DNA of 64,000 bases. Origin: CAWJMN01 sp963844055 (lineage in GTDB: Bacteria > Planctomycetota > Planctomycetia > Pirellulales > Pirellulaceae). The notes under the pieces are model-generated. The model searched no databases. It worked only from the letters and a program-made list of their open reading frames with translations, and was not told the origin of the DNA. Positions 41,984-51,154 of this stretch are shown in pieces; within the stretch, counting starts at the first letter, position 1, and every line of letters starts with the position of its first letter. Position numbers and translations under genes: made by a program. The stretch lies in contig CAWJMN010000001.1 in assembly GCA_963844055.1 (NCBI GenBank), forward strand, positions 2,356,001 through 2,420,000. The letters are read 5' to 3'.

Positions 41984-43789
41984 ATGAGTAGCACTGTCCT
42001 TTCGCCGGAATCCCACGGTCATTCCCATTCAGGAAGCATGACCGTTCGTGAATTCATCCGGACGTATGTATTCTCCCTCGATCATAAGATCATCGGGTTA
42101 CAGTTCCTGTTTTCCACGCTATTGTGGTTTTTGATTGGCGGCTTGTTGGCGGTTGGCATTCGCTGGCAGTTGGCATTCCCCTGGACCAACATGCCCATTA
42201 TTGGGCCTATGTTGTTCTCGGCCGATGGTGGCAAGATCTCGCCAGAGTTCTACACCACGCTGTTCACCATGCATGCGACGGTAATGATCTTTTTTGTGAT
42301 CATTCCAATCTTGGCAGGTGCGTTTGGTAATTATCTCATCCCGCTGATGATCGGTGCGGATGATATGGCTTTCCCAACGCTGAATATGCTTAGCTACTGG
42401 TTTATGTGGCCAGCGTTCATCTTGATCGGCATGAGCTTCTTCTTCCCACCTTATGGTGCGGGAAGTGGCTGGACTTCGTATCCCCCTTTGTCGGTGGTTT
42501 GGGATTCAGCACCTGCTAGTCAGTGGCCACAAACGCTGTGGCTGTTGGGTGTGACATTTGTCGGAATTTCCTCCATGATGGGTTCGGTCAACTATATGAC
42601 CACCATCATCCAAATGCGTGCTCCTGGCCTGACGATGTTCCGTCTTCCGCTCACGATTTGGGGCATGTTCATCACGGCAATTCTGCAAGCGTTTGCTCTG
42701 CCAGTTTTGACGGCTGCTGGTTTTATGCAGCTGACTGATCGTATGTTCGGAACGGGTTTCTTCCTGCCGGAAGGCTTGGTGGTTAATAACTCGGCACCTG
42801 CTTCCGGTGGTGGTCAACCGATATTGTGGCAGCACTTGTTCTGGTTCTATTCGCACCCTGCGGTGTACATCATGATTTTGCCCGCGATGGGCATGGTTTC
42901 CGACATGATGGCATGCTTTGCTCGTAAGCCCGTCTTCGGTTACAAGCCGATGGTGTACTCGATTTCTGGTATTGCCGGTCTTGGGTTTATCGTTTGGGGA
43001 CATCATATGTTCGTTTCGGGCATGAATCCGATGCTCGGCATGACGTTCATGGTCTCGACGATGATGATTGCACTACCTAGCGCCGTGAAGATGTTCAACT
43101 GGCTCGGTACGATCTGGGGTGGCAAGATTCAGTTCACCACGCCGATGCTGTTCTCGTTGTCGTTCGTCTCGATGTTTATCATCGGTGGTTTGTCCGGCAT
43201 TTTCATGGCGGCAACCCCGGTCGATATCTTCATCCACGATACGTACTTCATCGTGGCACACTTCCATTACGTGCTCTTTGGTGGTACGGCCATGGCAGTG
43301 TTTGGGGCAATCTATTTCTGGTTCCCCAAGATGTTTGGTCGCATGATGAATGAGACGGCTGGCAAGATTCACTTCTTCCTGACGTTCATCTTCCTCAACG
43401 GCACCTTCTTTACCATGCACATTCTGGGCGCAGGAGCTTTCCCACGTCGTTTGGCTGATCCGTATGACTACGAAGGCTTCCGCAACTTCCAGCCGCTTAA
43501 CCAATTCATGTCGATCTGTGCGATTTTGATGGTAGCCACGCAAGTGATCTTTGCCGTCAACTTCATCTGGAGCATGTTCTTTGGCCCACGTGTTGGACGT
43601 AATCCATGGAATGCAAACTCGCTGGAATGGATGGCACCAAGTCCTCCTGGACACGGCAACTTTGACTTCCAGCCAATCGTTTACCGTGGTCCTTACGAGT
43701 ACGGTTCGCCAGAAGTTGATACCGACTTCTATCCGCAAACGCAGCCACCTCCAAAGGATCCTGCTCGTCGAGTCAAGCCTTCGCACTAG
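41984..43789 (+). CDS. ctaD: Haem-copper oxidase subunit I, A2 type
   Basis: 601 residues. Catalytic subunit that reduces O2 at the haem a3-CuB centre and pumps protons. Twelve helices are recognisable, with FTMHATVMIFFVIIPILAG (haem a ligand), WFYSHPAVYIMILPAMG (CuB His and Tyr), HHMFVSGM (two CuB His) and HDTYFIVAHFHYVLFGG (haem ligands). The D-channel end carries YS and not the glutamate of HPEVY, which is the mark of A2-type oxidases. GGGAGAAG precedes the ATG. A histidine-rich N-terminus (HGHSHSG) is present. Confidence 0.95.
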   Translation: MSSTVLSPESHGHSHSGSMTVREFIRTYVFSLDHKIIGLQFLFSTLLWFLIGGLLAVGIRWQLAFPWTNMPIIGPMLFSADGGKISPEFYTTLFTMHATVMIFFVIIPILAGAFGNYLIPLMIGADDMAFPTLNMLSYWFMWPAFILIGMSFFFPPYGAGSGWTSYPPLSVVWDSAPASQWPQTLWLLGVTFVGISSMMGSVNYMTTIIQMRAPGLTMFRLPLTIWGMFITAILQAFALPVLTAAGFMQLTDRMFGTGFFLPEGLVVNNSAPASGGGQPILWQHLFWFYSHPAVYIMILPAMGMVSDMMACFARKPVFGYKPMVYSISGIAGLGFIVWGHHMFVSGMNPMLGMTFMVSTMMIALPSAVKMFNWLGTIWGGKIQFTTPMLFSLSFVSMFIIGGLSGIFMAATPVDIFIHDTYFIVAHFHYVLFGGTAMAVFGAIYFWFPKMFGRMMNETAGKIHFFLTFIFLNGTFFTMHILGAGAFPRRLADPYDYEGFRNFQPLNQFMSICAILMVATQVIFAVNFIWSMFFGPRVGRNPWNANSLEWMAPSPPGHGNFDFQPIVYRGPYEYGSPEVDTDFYPQTQPPPKDPARRVKPSH

Positions 43790-43838
43790 GCTGAGTCGTT
43801 TGGGTGAGGTGGATTCGGAACTTATGGGGAGTTATTAG

Positions 43839-44873
43839 GTGTTACAGCAAGCAGCAAAGGCGATCTCGGTTTGGCCGGGAAGGCTTGCGCTCTTGCTGGC
43901 GCTCATGACATTCCCACTGATTTGGATTGGTGGTCTTGTTACCACGACCAAGTCAGGTATGGCCGTTCCTGATTGGCCGCAAACCTACAATCACAACATG
44001 TTCCTGTATCCGATGGAGCGATGGCTGGGGAATAACTTTGCGTTGTTCATTGAACACTTCCATCGGCTATGGGCTTCAAGTGTTGGCTTTGTGACGATCT
44101 TGCTGCTGGTTTCCACCTTTCAAAGAAGCGTTCCTGTTTGGGCTCGGCAATTGGCTACGGCCGCTTTGGTGCTTGTCATTTCACAAGGGGTACTAGGCGG
44201 GATGCGGGTTCGTTTGGATCAACGGACATTTGCCATGCTCCATGGGTGCTTGGGGCCGTTTTTCTTTGCGTATGTGTGTGCGGTTGCCTACTTGTTCCGC
44301 CCATCAGTTTTGGGTTCGCTTCGCAGTGAGGGAGGGCGAGGCACTCAAAAAGCGTTAGAAGCGGGTTTGCCCGCCAAGTGGTTGGCCGGTGCGCTGGTAT
44401 TGCTGGCAGGACCGTACATTCAGCTTTGCATTGGTGCTTTCCTGCGTCATGTTCCCTTAACGGTTACGGCCGACGTGTTTGGCATGATCGTGTTGTTGCA
44501 CGTCGTTTTGGCACTGGCCTTAATGCTGCAAAGCGTCCTGTTTTTTGGTGGCAGCGTTTTTGTGCGTGGCCAGGGGCTTCCCCACTGGGTGAGCGGTGTC
44601 GTGGCGAGCCTAATGCTTCTTCAGGTAGTAGCCGGGTGTGGGACTTATGTCCTAAAATATGGGTTCCCCGCATGGCTGGACAGCATTCCTTGGATTGCTC
44701 GCTTTGTTGTCGAAGAACGCAGTTCGCTGCAGTCGGCAGTTGTCACCTTCCATGTGGCGAATGGTTCATTGATCGTGGGCCTTGGGGCTATTGTTGTTGC
44801 TCAGATTTGGCGTCTTCGTTATGAGGGCCAACTGGCTTCGCCGCACTCTCTCCGTTTAGGGAGTGCCGTATGA
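43839..44873 (+). CDS. ctaA: Haem A synthase
   Basis: COX15/CtaA-type monooxygenase that converts haem O to haem A for the oxidase. 344 residues, GTG start (GGGGAG upstream). Eight helices with paired histidines, e.g. LFIEHFHRLWASSVGFV, MLHGCLGPFFFAYV and VTFHVANGSLIVGLG. N-terminal GGLVTTTKSGMAVPDWPQTYN is a typical opening. Its stop overlaps the start of ctaB by 4 bp (ATGA), a sign of coupled translation. Confidence 0.93.
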   Translation: MLQQAAKAISVWPGRLALLLALMTFPLIWIGGLVTTTKSGMAVPDWPQTYNHNMFLYPMERWLGNNFALFIEHFHRLWASSVGFVTILLLVSTFQRSVPVWARQLATAALVLVISQGVLGGMRVRLDQRTFAMLHGCLGPFFFAYVCAVAYLFRPSVLGSLRSEGGRGTQKALEAGLPAKWLAGALVLLAGPYIQLCIGAFLRHVPLTVTADVFGMIVLLHVVLALALMLQSVLFFGGSVFVRGQGLPHWVSGVVASLMLLQVVAGCGTYVLKYGFPAWLDSIPWIARFVVEERSSLQSAVVTFHVANGSLIVGLGAIVVAQIWRLRYEGQLASPHSLRLGSAV

Positions 44874-45799
44874 GTTCCTCTCCCATTGCTTTAACTCCAA
44901 GTCGATCGGTGGTTATGTCGAGGGTTGCCGATTTTATCGAGTTGGCAAAGCCTCGGATCGCGGTCCTAGTCTTGGTCGTCGTTGCTTCCAGCGCTGTTGT
45001 TGCAGGCTGGGGACAAGCGGACCTCTGGCCAGTGGTTCATGCCGTGGTTGGTACGCTCCTCGTTGCTGCAAGTGCTAGTGCCTGCAATCAATGGGTAGAG
45101 CGCCGTAGTGACTGCAATATGAAGCGTACGGCCGAACGTCCGTTGCCCGCAGGGCGGCTAACCGAGACAGAGGTTCTTACCTTCGCGGCCATCACGTTGG
45201 TCGGTGGCGTTATTTACTTATATATGTTGTGCGGCCAGTGGTCCTGCTTTTGGGCCGTACTTACTTGGATCGCCTACGTGGTGATTTACACTCCGCTCAA
45301 GCCGGTGACAGCTTCGAACACGGCCATCGGTGCGGTTGCCGGTGCGCTGCCAGTCTTTATTGGCTGGAGTGCTACGGGCTCGGCAGGCGATTTTCTGACT
45401 GATCTGCGTGCTCCTGCAATCTTCCTGATTTTGTACCTGTGGCAGTTTCCGCACTTCATGGCGATCGCTTGGATCTATCGTGAACAGTACGCGCAAGCGG
45501 GCCTGAAGATGTTGCCCGTGGTTGATCCCACGGGGCGACGTGCAGGAGTGCAGGCGATTTTGGCCGCTTCGGCACTGATTCCTGTTAGCATCTTGCCTGC
45601 GTTCCTGCCTAGCTTGAACCATGTAGACCTGATGGCACGTGTTTATTTGGTAGTAGTGTCGCTGCTCGGTGTTATTCAGCTTGTTTATTCCGTGCAGTTC
45701 TTCCGCCAAACAACGGATGTAACCGCACGGCATTTGCTTCGTATGTCCTTAGTTTATTTGCCCCTGGTCATGCTTCTGTTGGTGCTAATGCATCGCTAG
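44870..45799 (+). CDS. ctaB: Haem O synthase (protohaem IX farnesyltransferase)
   Basis: UbiA-family membrane prenyltransferase, 309 residues. The first aspartate-rich type motif is NQWVERRSDCNMKRTAERPLP-like (residues 75-95, key N, D and R residues), and the second is the region around FLILYLWQFPHFMAIAW, typical of CtaB. Supplies haem O to CtaA encoded 4 bp overlapping upstream. Nine helices. Confidence 0.95.
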   Translation: MSSSPIALTPSRSVVMSRVADFIELAKPRIAVLVLVVVASSAVVAGWGQADLWPVVHAVVGTLLVAASASACNQWVERRSDCNMKRTAERPLPAGRLTETEVLTFAAITLVGGVIYLYMLCGQWSCFWAVLTWIAYVVIYTPLKPVTASNTAIGAVAGALPVFIGWSATGSAGDFLTDLRAPAIFLILYLWQFPHFMAIAWIYREQYAQAGLKMLPVVDPTGRRAGVQAILAASALIPVSILPAFLPSLNHVDLMARVYLVVVSLLGVIQLVYSVQFFRQTTDVTARHLLRMSLVYLPLVMLLLVLMHR

Positions 45800-45856
45800 G
45801 CTTGTAGCGGGTTGAACGTTTTTGTTTGATGTTTTTGGAATAGATGGCTTGAGACT

Positions 45857-47152
45857 ATGTCAGACCACGCTCACGACGGCCACGATGGCCACGGACACAT
45901 CAAGTTGCAGTATCAGCCTGGCTTGCCCATTCCAAACGGCAAGTTGTGTCTTTGGCTGTTCTTGTCAACGGAGATCATGTTCTTCGCCGGCCTGATCGGT
46001 ACGTACATCGTATTGCGATTTGGCGTTCCAACGGGAACTTGGCCTGCTCCCCACGATGTTCACTTGGTGGAATGGATCGGTGCTGCGAATACGTTCGTGC
46101 TGATCTGCTCCAGCGTGACGATTGTACTAGCGCTCGAAGCTGCGAAGTCCAATATGGTCTCATCAGCCCGCATGTGGCTCGCGTTGACCTTCGTGTTGGG
46201 CTCTGTCTTCCTTGGCGTGAAGATGTATGAGTACAGTTCCAAGTTTAAACACGGGATTTACCCTGCGTCGCCACATAGCCGCATCTATGAAAAGGCAGAT
46301 GTTTATTACTTGCAGGCGATTCGTACTCGCCTTGACGAGGAACGGGTAAAGCTTGATACCGCTCTGGCTGACGAAAAGTTGGCGGCATCGGCTCGGCCAA
46401 AAATGGAAGAGAATCTGAAGGTGGTTATTGATCTGCGTGAAAACCTGATCAAATGGACCGAAGATCTGCTTCGCACCACCGACAATAACTTTGAAAAGAA
46501 GCAGGCCATGGAAAAGGTCGCTACGGCCATCTACCCATTGCTGCACTCCAAGGAAGCCAAGGAAGAGTATCAAGCCAATCTAGAGCGTGAGGCCACTGGC
46601 CTTGGTACTTCGCTTGATGCACTCAAGTCAGAGCTAGATAAGCTGACGAGTGATCGCGACGCCAAAATGAAGGCGCTTGAAGCAATTCCTGAAGCGGCTG
46701 CTCCTGCCGCTACGTCTTCCACGGCCGTTCCCGGCAATGATTACGTTGCTTTGGTTCAGGATGCCGCTGCTGCTCCCTCGCGTGAAGAGCTAACCAAGGC
46801 TGTTGGCGAGATGGATGAAAAGATCAAGGCTTTGACCTTGCAAAAGGATGCGATTAACGGCCGCAAGGAAATGTGTGTGAAGCTTCAAGAATCTCATGAA
46901 GGACTTGCAGAAGAGTATGCTTGGCTGAAGCTGCCCATGAAGATTCCAAGCGGCAACATGTGGGCCAGCACCTACTTCCTGATGACCGGCTTTCATGCCA
47001 TTCACGTGCTAGTTGGGCTGATCGCCTTTGCGTTGGTACTGCCGATGAAGTTGGACCAGAAGAAGGCCCACATCATTGAGAACACCGGTTTGTACTGGCA
47101 CTTTGTGGACTTGGTATGGATCTTCCTTTTCCCCATGCTGTATTTGTTCTAA
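45857..47152 (+). CDS. ctaE: Haem-copper oxidase subunit III with large coiled-coil insertion
   Basis: 431 residues, about twice the usual 200. A His-rich N-terminus (HAHDGHDGHGH) leads to the first helices of subunit III (LWLFLSTEIMFFAGLIGTYI, ANTFVLICSSVTIVLALEAA, WLALTFVLGSVFLGVKMYEY). From about residue 145 to 362 follows a soluble insertion rich in Glu/Lys/Ala with coiled-coil heptads and an Ala/Pro segment. The protein then resumes with MWASTYFLMTGFHAIHVLVG and WHFVDLVWIFLFPMLYLF, the last two subunit III helices. The insertion replaces the loop between helices 3 and 4 and may dock another protein. Confidence 0.92.
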   Translation: MSDHAHDGHDGHGHIKLQYQPGLPIPNGKLCLWLFLSTEIMFFAGLIGTYIVLRFGVPTGTWPAPHDVHLVEWIGAANTFVLICSSVTIVLALEAAKSNMVSSARMWLALTFVLGSVFLGVKMYEYSSKFKHGIYPASPHSRIYEKADVYYLQAIRTRLDEERVKLDTALADEKLAASARPKMEENLKVVIDLRENLIKWTEDLLRTTDNNFEKKQAMEKVATAIYPLLHSKEAKEEYQANLEREATGLGTSLDALKSELDKLTSDRDAKMKALEAIPEAAAPAATSSTAVPGNDYVALVQDAAAAPSREELTKAVGEMDEKIKALTLQKDAINGRKEMCVKLQESHEGLAEEYAWLKLPMKIPSGNMWASTYFLMTGFHAIHVLVGLIAFALVLPMKLDQKKAHIIENTGLYWHFVDLVWIFLFPMLYLF

Positions 47153-47239
47153 GCGTTGGTGGGGCGGATGGTCTTGATCGTATAGCTTAAAAGTTTTTGC
47201 TTGTTGAATTGGCGCCCTAGGCCAAAAGGAAATCGTTCG

Positions 47240-47713
47240 ATGGCGAATCACGGACACAGTGCAGGTAGCAGCGGTCACGGCGCAGAACACGAAGAGTCGC
47301 ATGGCGGACTGGGAGTATACATCTCGGTTTTCATTGCCCTGTGCGTGCTGACAGCCATTTCGTTTGCGGTTGGCAATTCGAAATCCTTGCGCGAAGAGGC
47401 ACCTGCGGTGATGATGGCAGCGATGCTGGCCGTGTCGTGTGCGAAGGCCATGTTGGTGATCCTGTTCTTCATGCATATGAAGTGGGAAGCTAACTGGAAA
47501 TACGTTTTGACCATTCCAGCGAGCCTGATGAGCGTGTTTTTGATGCTGATGCTTTGGCCGGACATCGGCCGCCGCACGGTTCGCTATACCGAAGAGCGTT
47601 GGCTCTACGCGGCTGAGCCTGTTGCCGCTCATGATCATGGTCACAAGCCAGCTTCTCATGCTGAAGAAAAGCATGCAGAGAAGCCCGCTACGGAAGAAAA
47701 GCAAGAGAAGTAG
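47240..47713 (+). CDS. Haem-copper oxidase subunit IV
   Basis: 157 residues from ATG 47240 (AAAAGGA upstream). COX4-type/DUF-like small subunit: His-rich N-terminus, then helices GVYISVFIALCVLTAISFAV, APAVMMAAMLAVSCAKAMLV and LTIPASLMSVFLMLMLWPD. The motif FFMHMKWE is the usual mark of prokaryotic subunit IV. The tail is His/Glu/Lys-rich. Follows subunit III by 87 bp. Confidence 0.88.
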   Translation: MANHGHSAGSSGHGAEHEESHGGLGVYISVFIALCVLTAISFAVGNSKSLREEAPAVMMAAMLAVSCAKAMLVILFFMHMKWEANWKYVLTIPASLMSVFLMLMLWPDIGRRTVRYTEERWLYAAEPVAAHDHGHKPASHAEEKHAEKPATEEKQEK

Positions 47714-47799
47714 TTTCCTAAGGCCATTGATAAAGGTTGCCTTCTGACGGAACAGTTCTGGCCCCTACGGTTTACAATTGCCTGAAGGGGCTTTTAGGT

Positions 47800-48759
47800 A
47801 TGAGTGACTCGGTCGCGATTTCGATTTCCGAGTTGAGCCATCGCTACAGCGGCTCGAAGGGACAGCCCGGACGGTTGGCCCTTGATTGCCTGAATCTTGA
47901 TATCAAGTCAGGCGAGTTGTTTGTGTTGCTGGGCCCCAATGGCGGCGGCAAGACAACGCTCTTCCGCGTTCTTTCAACGCTGATTCAGCCCCAGTCAGGC
48001 CAGGTCTCGATCCTGGGATTTTCGCTGCCGAAAGAAAAGTTGCTCATTCAGCAGCGGATGGGAGTCGTCTTTCAGGCGGCCAGTGTTGATCGCAAGTTAA
48101 CCGTTGGCGAGAACATCCGATTCCATGCAGCGATGTTTGGCTTAGGGGGCAGCGACCTCGAGCGTCGCGTTAAAGAGTTGCTGGGTATCTTTGCACTCGA
48201 CTCTCGCGAGAATGATCTGGTGGAGACTCTCTCGGGTGGACTTCGTCGGCGCGTGGAACTGGCGAAGGGACTGATTCACCGTCCGCAGTTGTTGCTTTTG
48301 GATGAGCCAAGTACTGGGCTAGATCCGGGTGCCCGCAGTGACCTTTGGCGTTTTTTAAGACAGGTTCAATCTGAGCAGCAAATGACGATTGTGCTAACAA
48401 CGCACTTGCTTGAAGAGGCGGAATTTGCTGATCGAATTGGAATTCTTAGCGAAGGGAAATTGGTGGCACTCGATACACCTTCGGCGCTAAAAGCGGCCGT
48501 CGGTGGAGATTCCGTGGCCATTGAAACGGATGATCCGGCAGGCCTAGAAATCCAAGTAAAGGCACGCTTTGGGTTTGTTTCCCAGGTTGTGGATGGAACG
48601 TTGCGACTGGAGTTGCCGGATGGGCATCGCCACGTGGCAGCACTGGTAGAGGCTTTTCCTGGCAAAGTGAAGAGCTTACGACTTGGAAAGCCGTCACTCG
48701 AGGATGTGTTTATCGCTCGAACGGGACACCGGTTCTGGGATGAACGGGATTCTCGTTAA
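47800..48759 (+). CDS. ABC transporter ATP-binding protein
   Basis: 319 residues from ATG 47800 with GAAGGGG upstream; an in-frame start at 47737 is not supported. Walker A GPNGGGKTT, signature LSGGLRRRVELAKGL and Walker B LLLLDEPSTGLD are intact. It is most like the CcmA/NatA/DrrA class, which pairs with ABC-2 type permeases as encoded next. Located among oxidase genes, it probably serves oxidase assembly or copper handling. The substrate is not known. Confidence 0.92.
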   Translation: MSDSVAISISELSHRYSGSKGQPGRLALDCLNLDIKSGELFVLLGPNGGGKTTLFRVLSTLIQPQSGQVSILGFSLPKEKLLIQQRMGVVFQAASVDRKLTVGENIRFHAAMFGLGGSDLERRVKELLGIFALDSRENDLVETLSGGLRRRVELAKGLIHRPQLLLLDEPSTGLDPGARSDLWRFLRQVQSEQQMTIVLTTHLLEEAEFADRIGILSEGKLVALDTPSALKAAVGGDSVAIETDDPAGLEIQVKARFGFVSQVVDGTLRLELPDGHRHVAALVEAFPGKVKSLRLGKPSLEDVFIARTGHRFWDERDSR

Positions 48760-48824
48760 TTCCGCATACCGTTTAGGTCCTCACTTTCCCAGCCGTCCGT
48801 TGGTCAAGTACAAGTAACCCCCTT

Positions 48825-49679
48825 ATGACCCCTTCCACAACAACACCCGCCTACATCGCTCAGCCTAATCCGTGGCAGGCGGTGTACGTGTTGGCAAAGC
48901 GAGAGTTACTGCGATTCTTTCGCCAACGCAATCGTGTGATTGGATCGGTCGGAACACCGCTGATGTTCTGGTTGTTGTTTGGCTTGGGTTTGCAAAAATC
49001 CTTCAGCCTATCCAGCGCCGGCGTCGGTGGACAAAGCTTCCTGCAGTACTATTTTGCAGGCACGATCATGCTCATCCTGCTGTTTACGGCAATCTTCTCT
49101 TCGATTTCGATTATCGAAGATCGAAAAGAGGGGTTCCTGCAGGGGGTGCTAGTCGCTCCGATTCCAAGGTGGGCGATGGTACTGGGAAAGATCTTAGGAG
49201 GCGTTCTGATTGCGCTTTCTCAAGGTGTGCTCATCCTGCTTTTGTCACTGTTTTTGCCGGTCAAGCTAGAAATAGCTTCCGTTATGGCCGCTGTCGTCCT
49301 GATGGCGGTTACCGCCATAGCGCTAACTTCGGTTGGATTCATATTCGCGTGGAAGATGGACTCCACTCAGGGGTTCCATGCGATCATGAATTTGGTGCTC
49401 ATGCCAATGTGGCTGTTGTCGGGCGGATTCTTTCCAATTCCGGCAACCAATGAGTCCTCAGGCATTGGGGAACGGGGGTTGGCCTGGGTAATGGGAATGA
49501 ATCCTCTTAGCTACTGCGTGGGTGGTGTGCGTCATTTGTTAGGGGGCGGTGATTTGCCGTCCGGTTTTTGGATTCCAAGTCTGATGTGGTGCTGGATTGT
49601 ATCCGTCTGCTTTGCCGCTGCCGTATTTTGGTTGGCGACAATGGTTGCAAAAGGGCGGACCTCGGGAGATTTACTATGA
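48825..49679 (+). CDS. ABC-2 type transporter permease
   Basis: 284 residues with six helices, e.g. FWLLFGLGLQKSF, YYFAGTIMLILLFTAIFSSI, SQGVLILLLSLFLPVKLEIA and MAVTAIALTSVGFIFAWKMD. The EDRKEGFLQGVLVAPI region is the usual cytosolic coupling segment of ABC-2 permeases. It forms a two-gene transporter with the ATPase 65 bp upstream and overlaps the SCO gene by 4 bp (ATGA). No clear ribosome-binding site at its ATG. Confidence 0.9.
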   Translation: MTPSTTTPAYIAQPNPWQAVYVLAKRELLRFFRQRNRVIGSVGTPLMFWLLFGLGLQKSFSLSSAGVGGQSFLQYYFAGTIMLILLFTAIFSSISIIEDRKEGFLQGVLVAPIPRWAMVLGKILGGVLIALSQGVLILLLSLFLPVKLEIASVMAAVVLMAVTAIALTSVGFIFAWKMDSTQGFHAIMNLVLMPMWLLSGGFFPIPATNESSGIGERGLAWVMGMNPLSYCVGGVRHLLGGGDLPSGFWIPSLMWCWIVSVCFAAAVFWLATMVAKGRTSGDLL

Positions 49680-50551
49680 CAACAGGAATGAGTCGCAGCC
49701 TGCTATTTTGGCTTGCGGTACTATTAATCGTGATGGGTGGTACGGGCCTTTGGCTGGGACGTAAGTACTCAGATTCTGGAATCCTGGTGAACATCGATCC
49801 TCATGCCGAGGTTGACGAGGAATATCGCCGTGTACCTCCTGATGGAAACGTTCCCTGGCTGAAGGAATTCACGCTGGTCGAGCGATCGGGTGCGACCGTA
49901 AAGTCGGCGGACCTAAAAAACCAAGTCTACGTGACCAACTTCTTTTACTCGACATGCCCTACGACTTGCCGCAAGCAGAATGAGAAAATCCAGGAAGTAG
50001 AGCTTGAGTATGGCCCCAAGGGAGTTAAGTTTCTTAGTATCTCTTGTGATCCAGAGACCGATACCCCCTCACGCTTGCGTGAGTATGCCACCACGTTCAA
50101 AGCAAGTGCTACAAACTGGTTGTTCTTAACGGGAGACCTCACCTACATTCGCCGTATCGCTGGTGAGATTTACGAGACTGCCCTGGATAAGCAAACCCAC
50201 ACCGAGCACTTTTATGTGACGGACAAATGGGGCAATGCTCGTGGCCGATTCTTGTGGAAGAACCTCAGTGAAATGACGGAGATGAAGCTACTGCTGGGAA
50301 AGCTTTTGGCAGAGACGGAGCCGCCAGCCTCGTTGAAAAAGAAGGTTGAACCCATGGTGGAGGGTGGTGCTACAGACTCCCCTGAAGTTGCCACTCCAGA
50401 GGAAGCAACCGAAGGCAAATCACCAGAAGCTGCTGAAGGATCCAAGGAGGACGTTCAGCCACTTACGGACAAATCGCCAGTCGCCGATGAAGCAGCACCT
50501 ACCGACCCCGAAGCGGCTAAGCCGGTCGTAGAGCCGGGCGATGGAAAGTAG
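49676..50551 (+). CDS. SCO1/SenC family copper chaperone
   Basis: 291 residues from ATG 49676 (GGGAG 8 nt upstream), overlapping the permease stop. N-terminal membrane anchor LLFWLAVLLIVMGGTGLWLG, then a thioredoxin fold with the copper motif CPTTCRKQ (CxxxC) and the downstream histidine ligand in TEHFYVTD. These bind Cu for insertion into the CuA site of subunit II. The C-terminal 90 residues are Pro/Ala/Glu-rich and probably disordered. Confidence 0.93.
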   Translation: MTTGMSRSLLFWLAVLLIVMGGTGLWLGRKYSDSGILVNIDPHAEVDEEYRRVPPDGNVPWLKEFTLVERSGATVKSADLKNQVYVTNFFYSTCPTTCRKQNEKIQEVELEYGPKGVKFLSISCDPETDTPSRLREYATTFKASATNWLFLTGDLTYIRRIAGEIYETALDKQTHTEHFYVTDKWGNARGRFLWKNLSEMTEMKLLLGKLLAETEPPASLKKKVEPMVEGGATDSPEVATPEEATEGKSPEAAEGSKEDVQPLTDKSPVADEAAPTDPEAAKPVVEPGDGK

Positions 50552-50615
50552 TAATACGCCTGGGAAGTTGACTTCCTAGGGCGATTGGTTTTCGTTGGAA
50601 AAGCTGGGAGTGGTC

Positions 50616-51095
50616 ATGATCGAGTTGCTGCCACATATCAACGCCTCCTTGAATGGTTTAGCGACCATCTTATTGATATTGGGATGGATCTTGATCAAGC
50701 AGCGGAAGGAGCAAGCTCACAAGCAAGTGATGTTGGCTTGCTTCGGTGTCTCCACGGTGTTTCTGGCCTGCTATTTGACCTACCACTTCAATATTGAAGG
50801 GGGAAGCAAGCGATTTCCCCTGGATACCGCACCCGCAATTCGTTATTCGTATTACGCGATTTTGCTGTCGCATGTGCTTCTGGCGATTGCGGTCCCCTTT
50901 TTGGCGGTTACCACCATCTACTGGGGGCTGACCAATCAACGGGCGAAGCATCGGTGGTTAGCCCGCTGGACCTTCCCGATCTGGCTGTACGTAAGTGTAA
51001 CTGGCGTAGTAGTTTATGTGATGCTCTACCAGCTCTTTCCTCCTCAGCCGGCAAAAGCTATGCTTAAAGAGGTGGTTCAGTTCCAAGTGCGCTAG
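50616..51095 (+). CDS. DUF420 membrane protein (oxidase assembly-like)
   Basis: 159 residues from ATG 50616 (GGGAG upstream), four helices. PHINASLNGLATILLILGW and YYAILLSHVLLAIAVPFLA are DUF420 signatures with conserved histidines; HRWLARWTFPIWLYVSVTGV follows. DUF420/CtaM-like proteins act in maturation of haem-copper oxidases, which fits the location after the SCO gene. Confidence 0.9.
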   Translation: MIELLPHINASLNGLATILLILGWILIKQRKEQAHKQVMLACFGVSTVFLACYLTYHFNIEGGSKRFPLDTAPAIRYSYYAILLSHVLLAIAVPFLAVTTIYWGLTNQRAKHRWLARWTFPIWLYVSVTGVVVYVMLYQLFPPQPAKAMLKEVVQFQVR

Positions 51096-51154
51096 GCCGA
51101 TTATTTTTCTAGCAGACTTGGGACCGAGTTTTTTTGCTTCAGAAGGTGTTGGCA

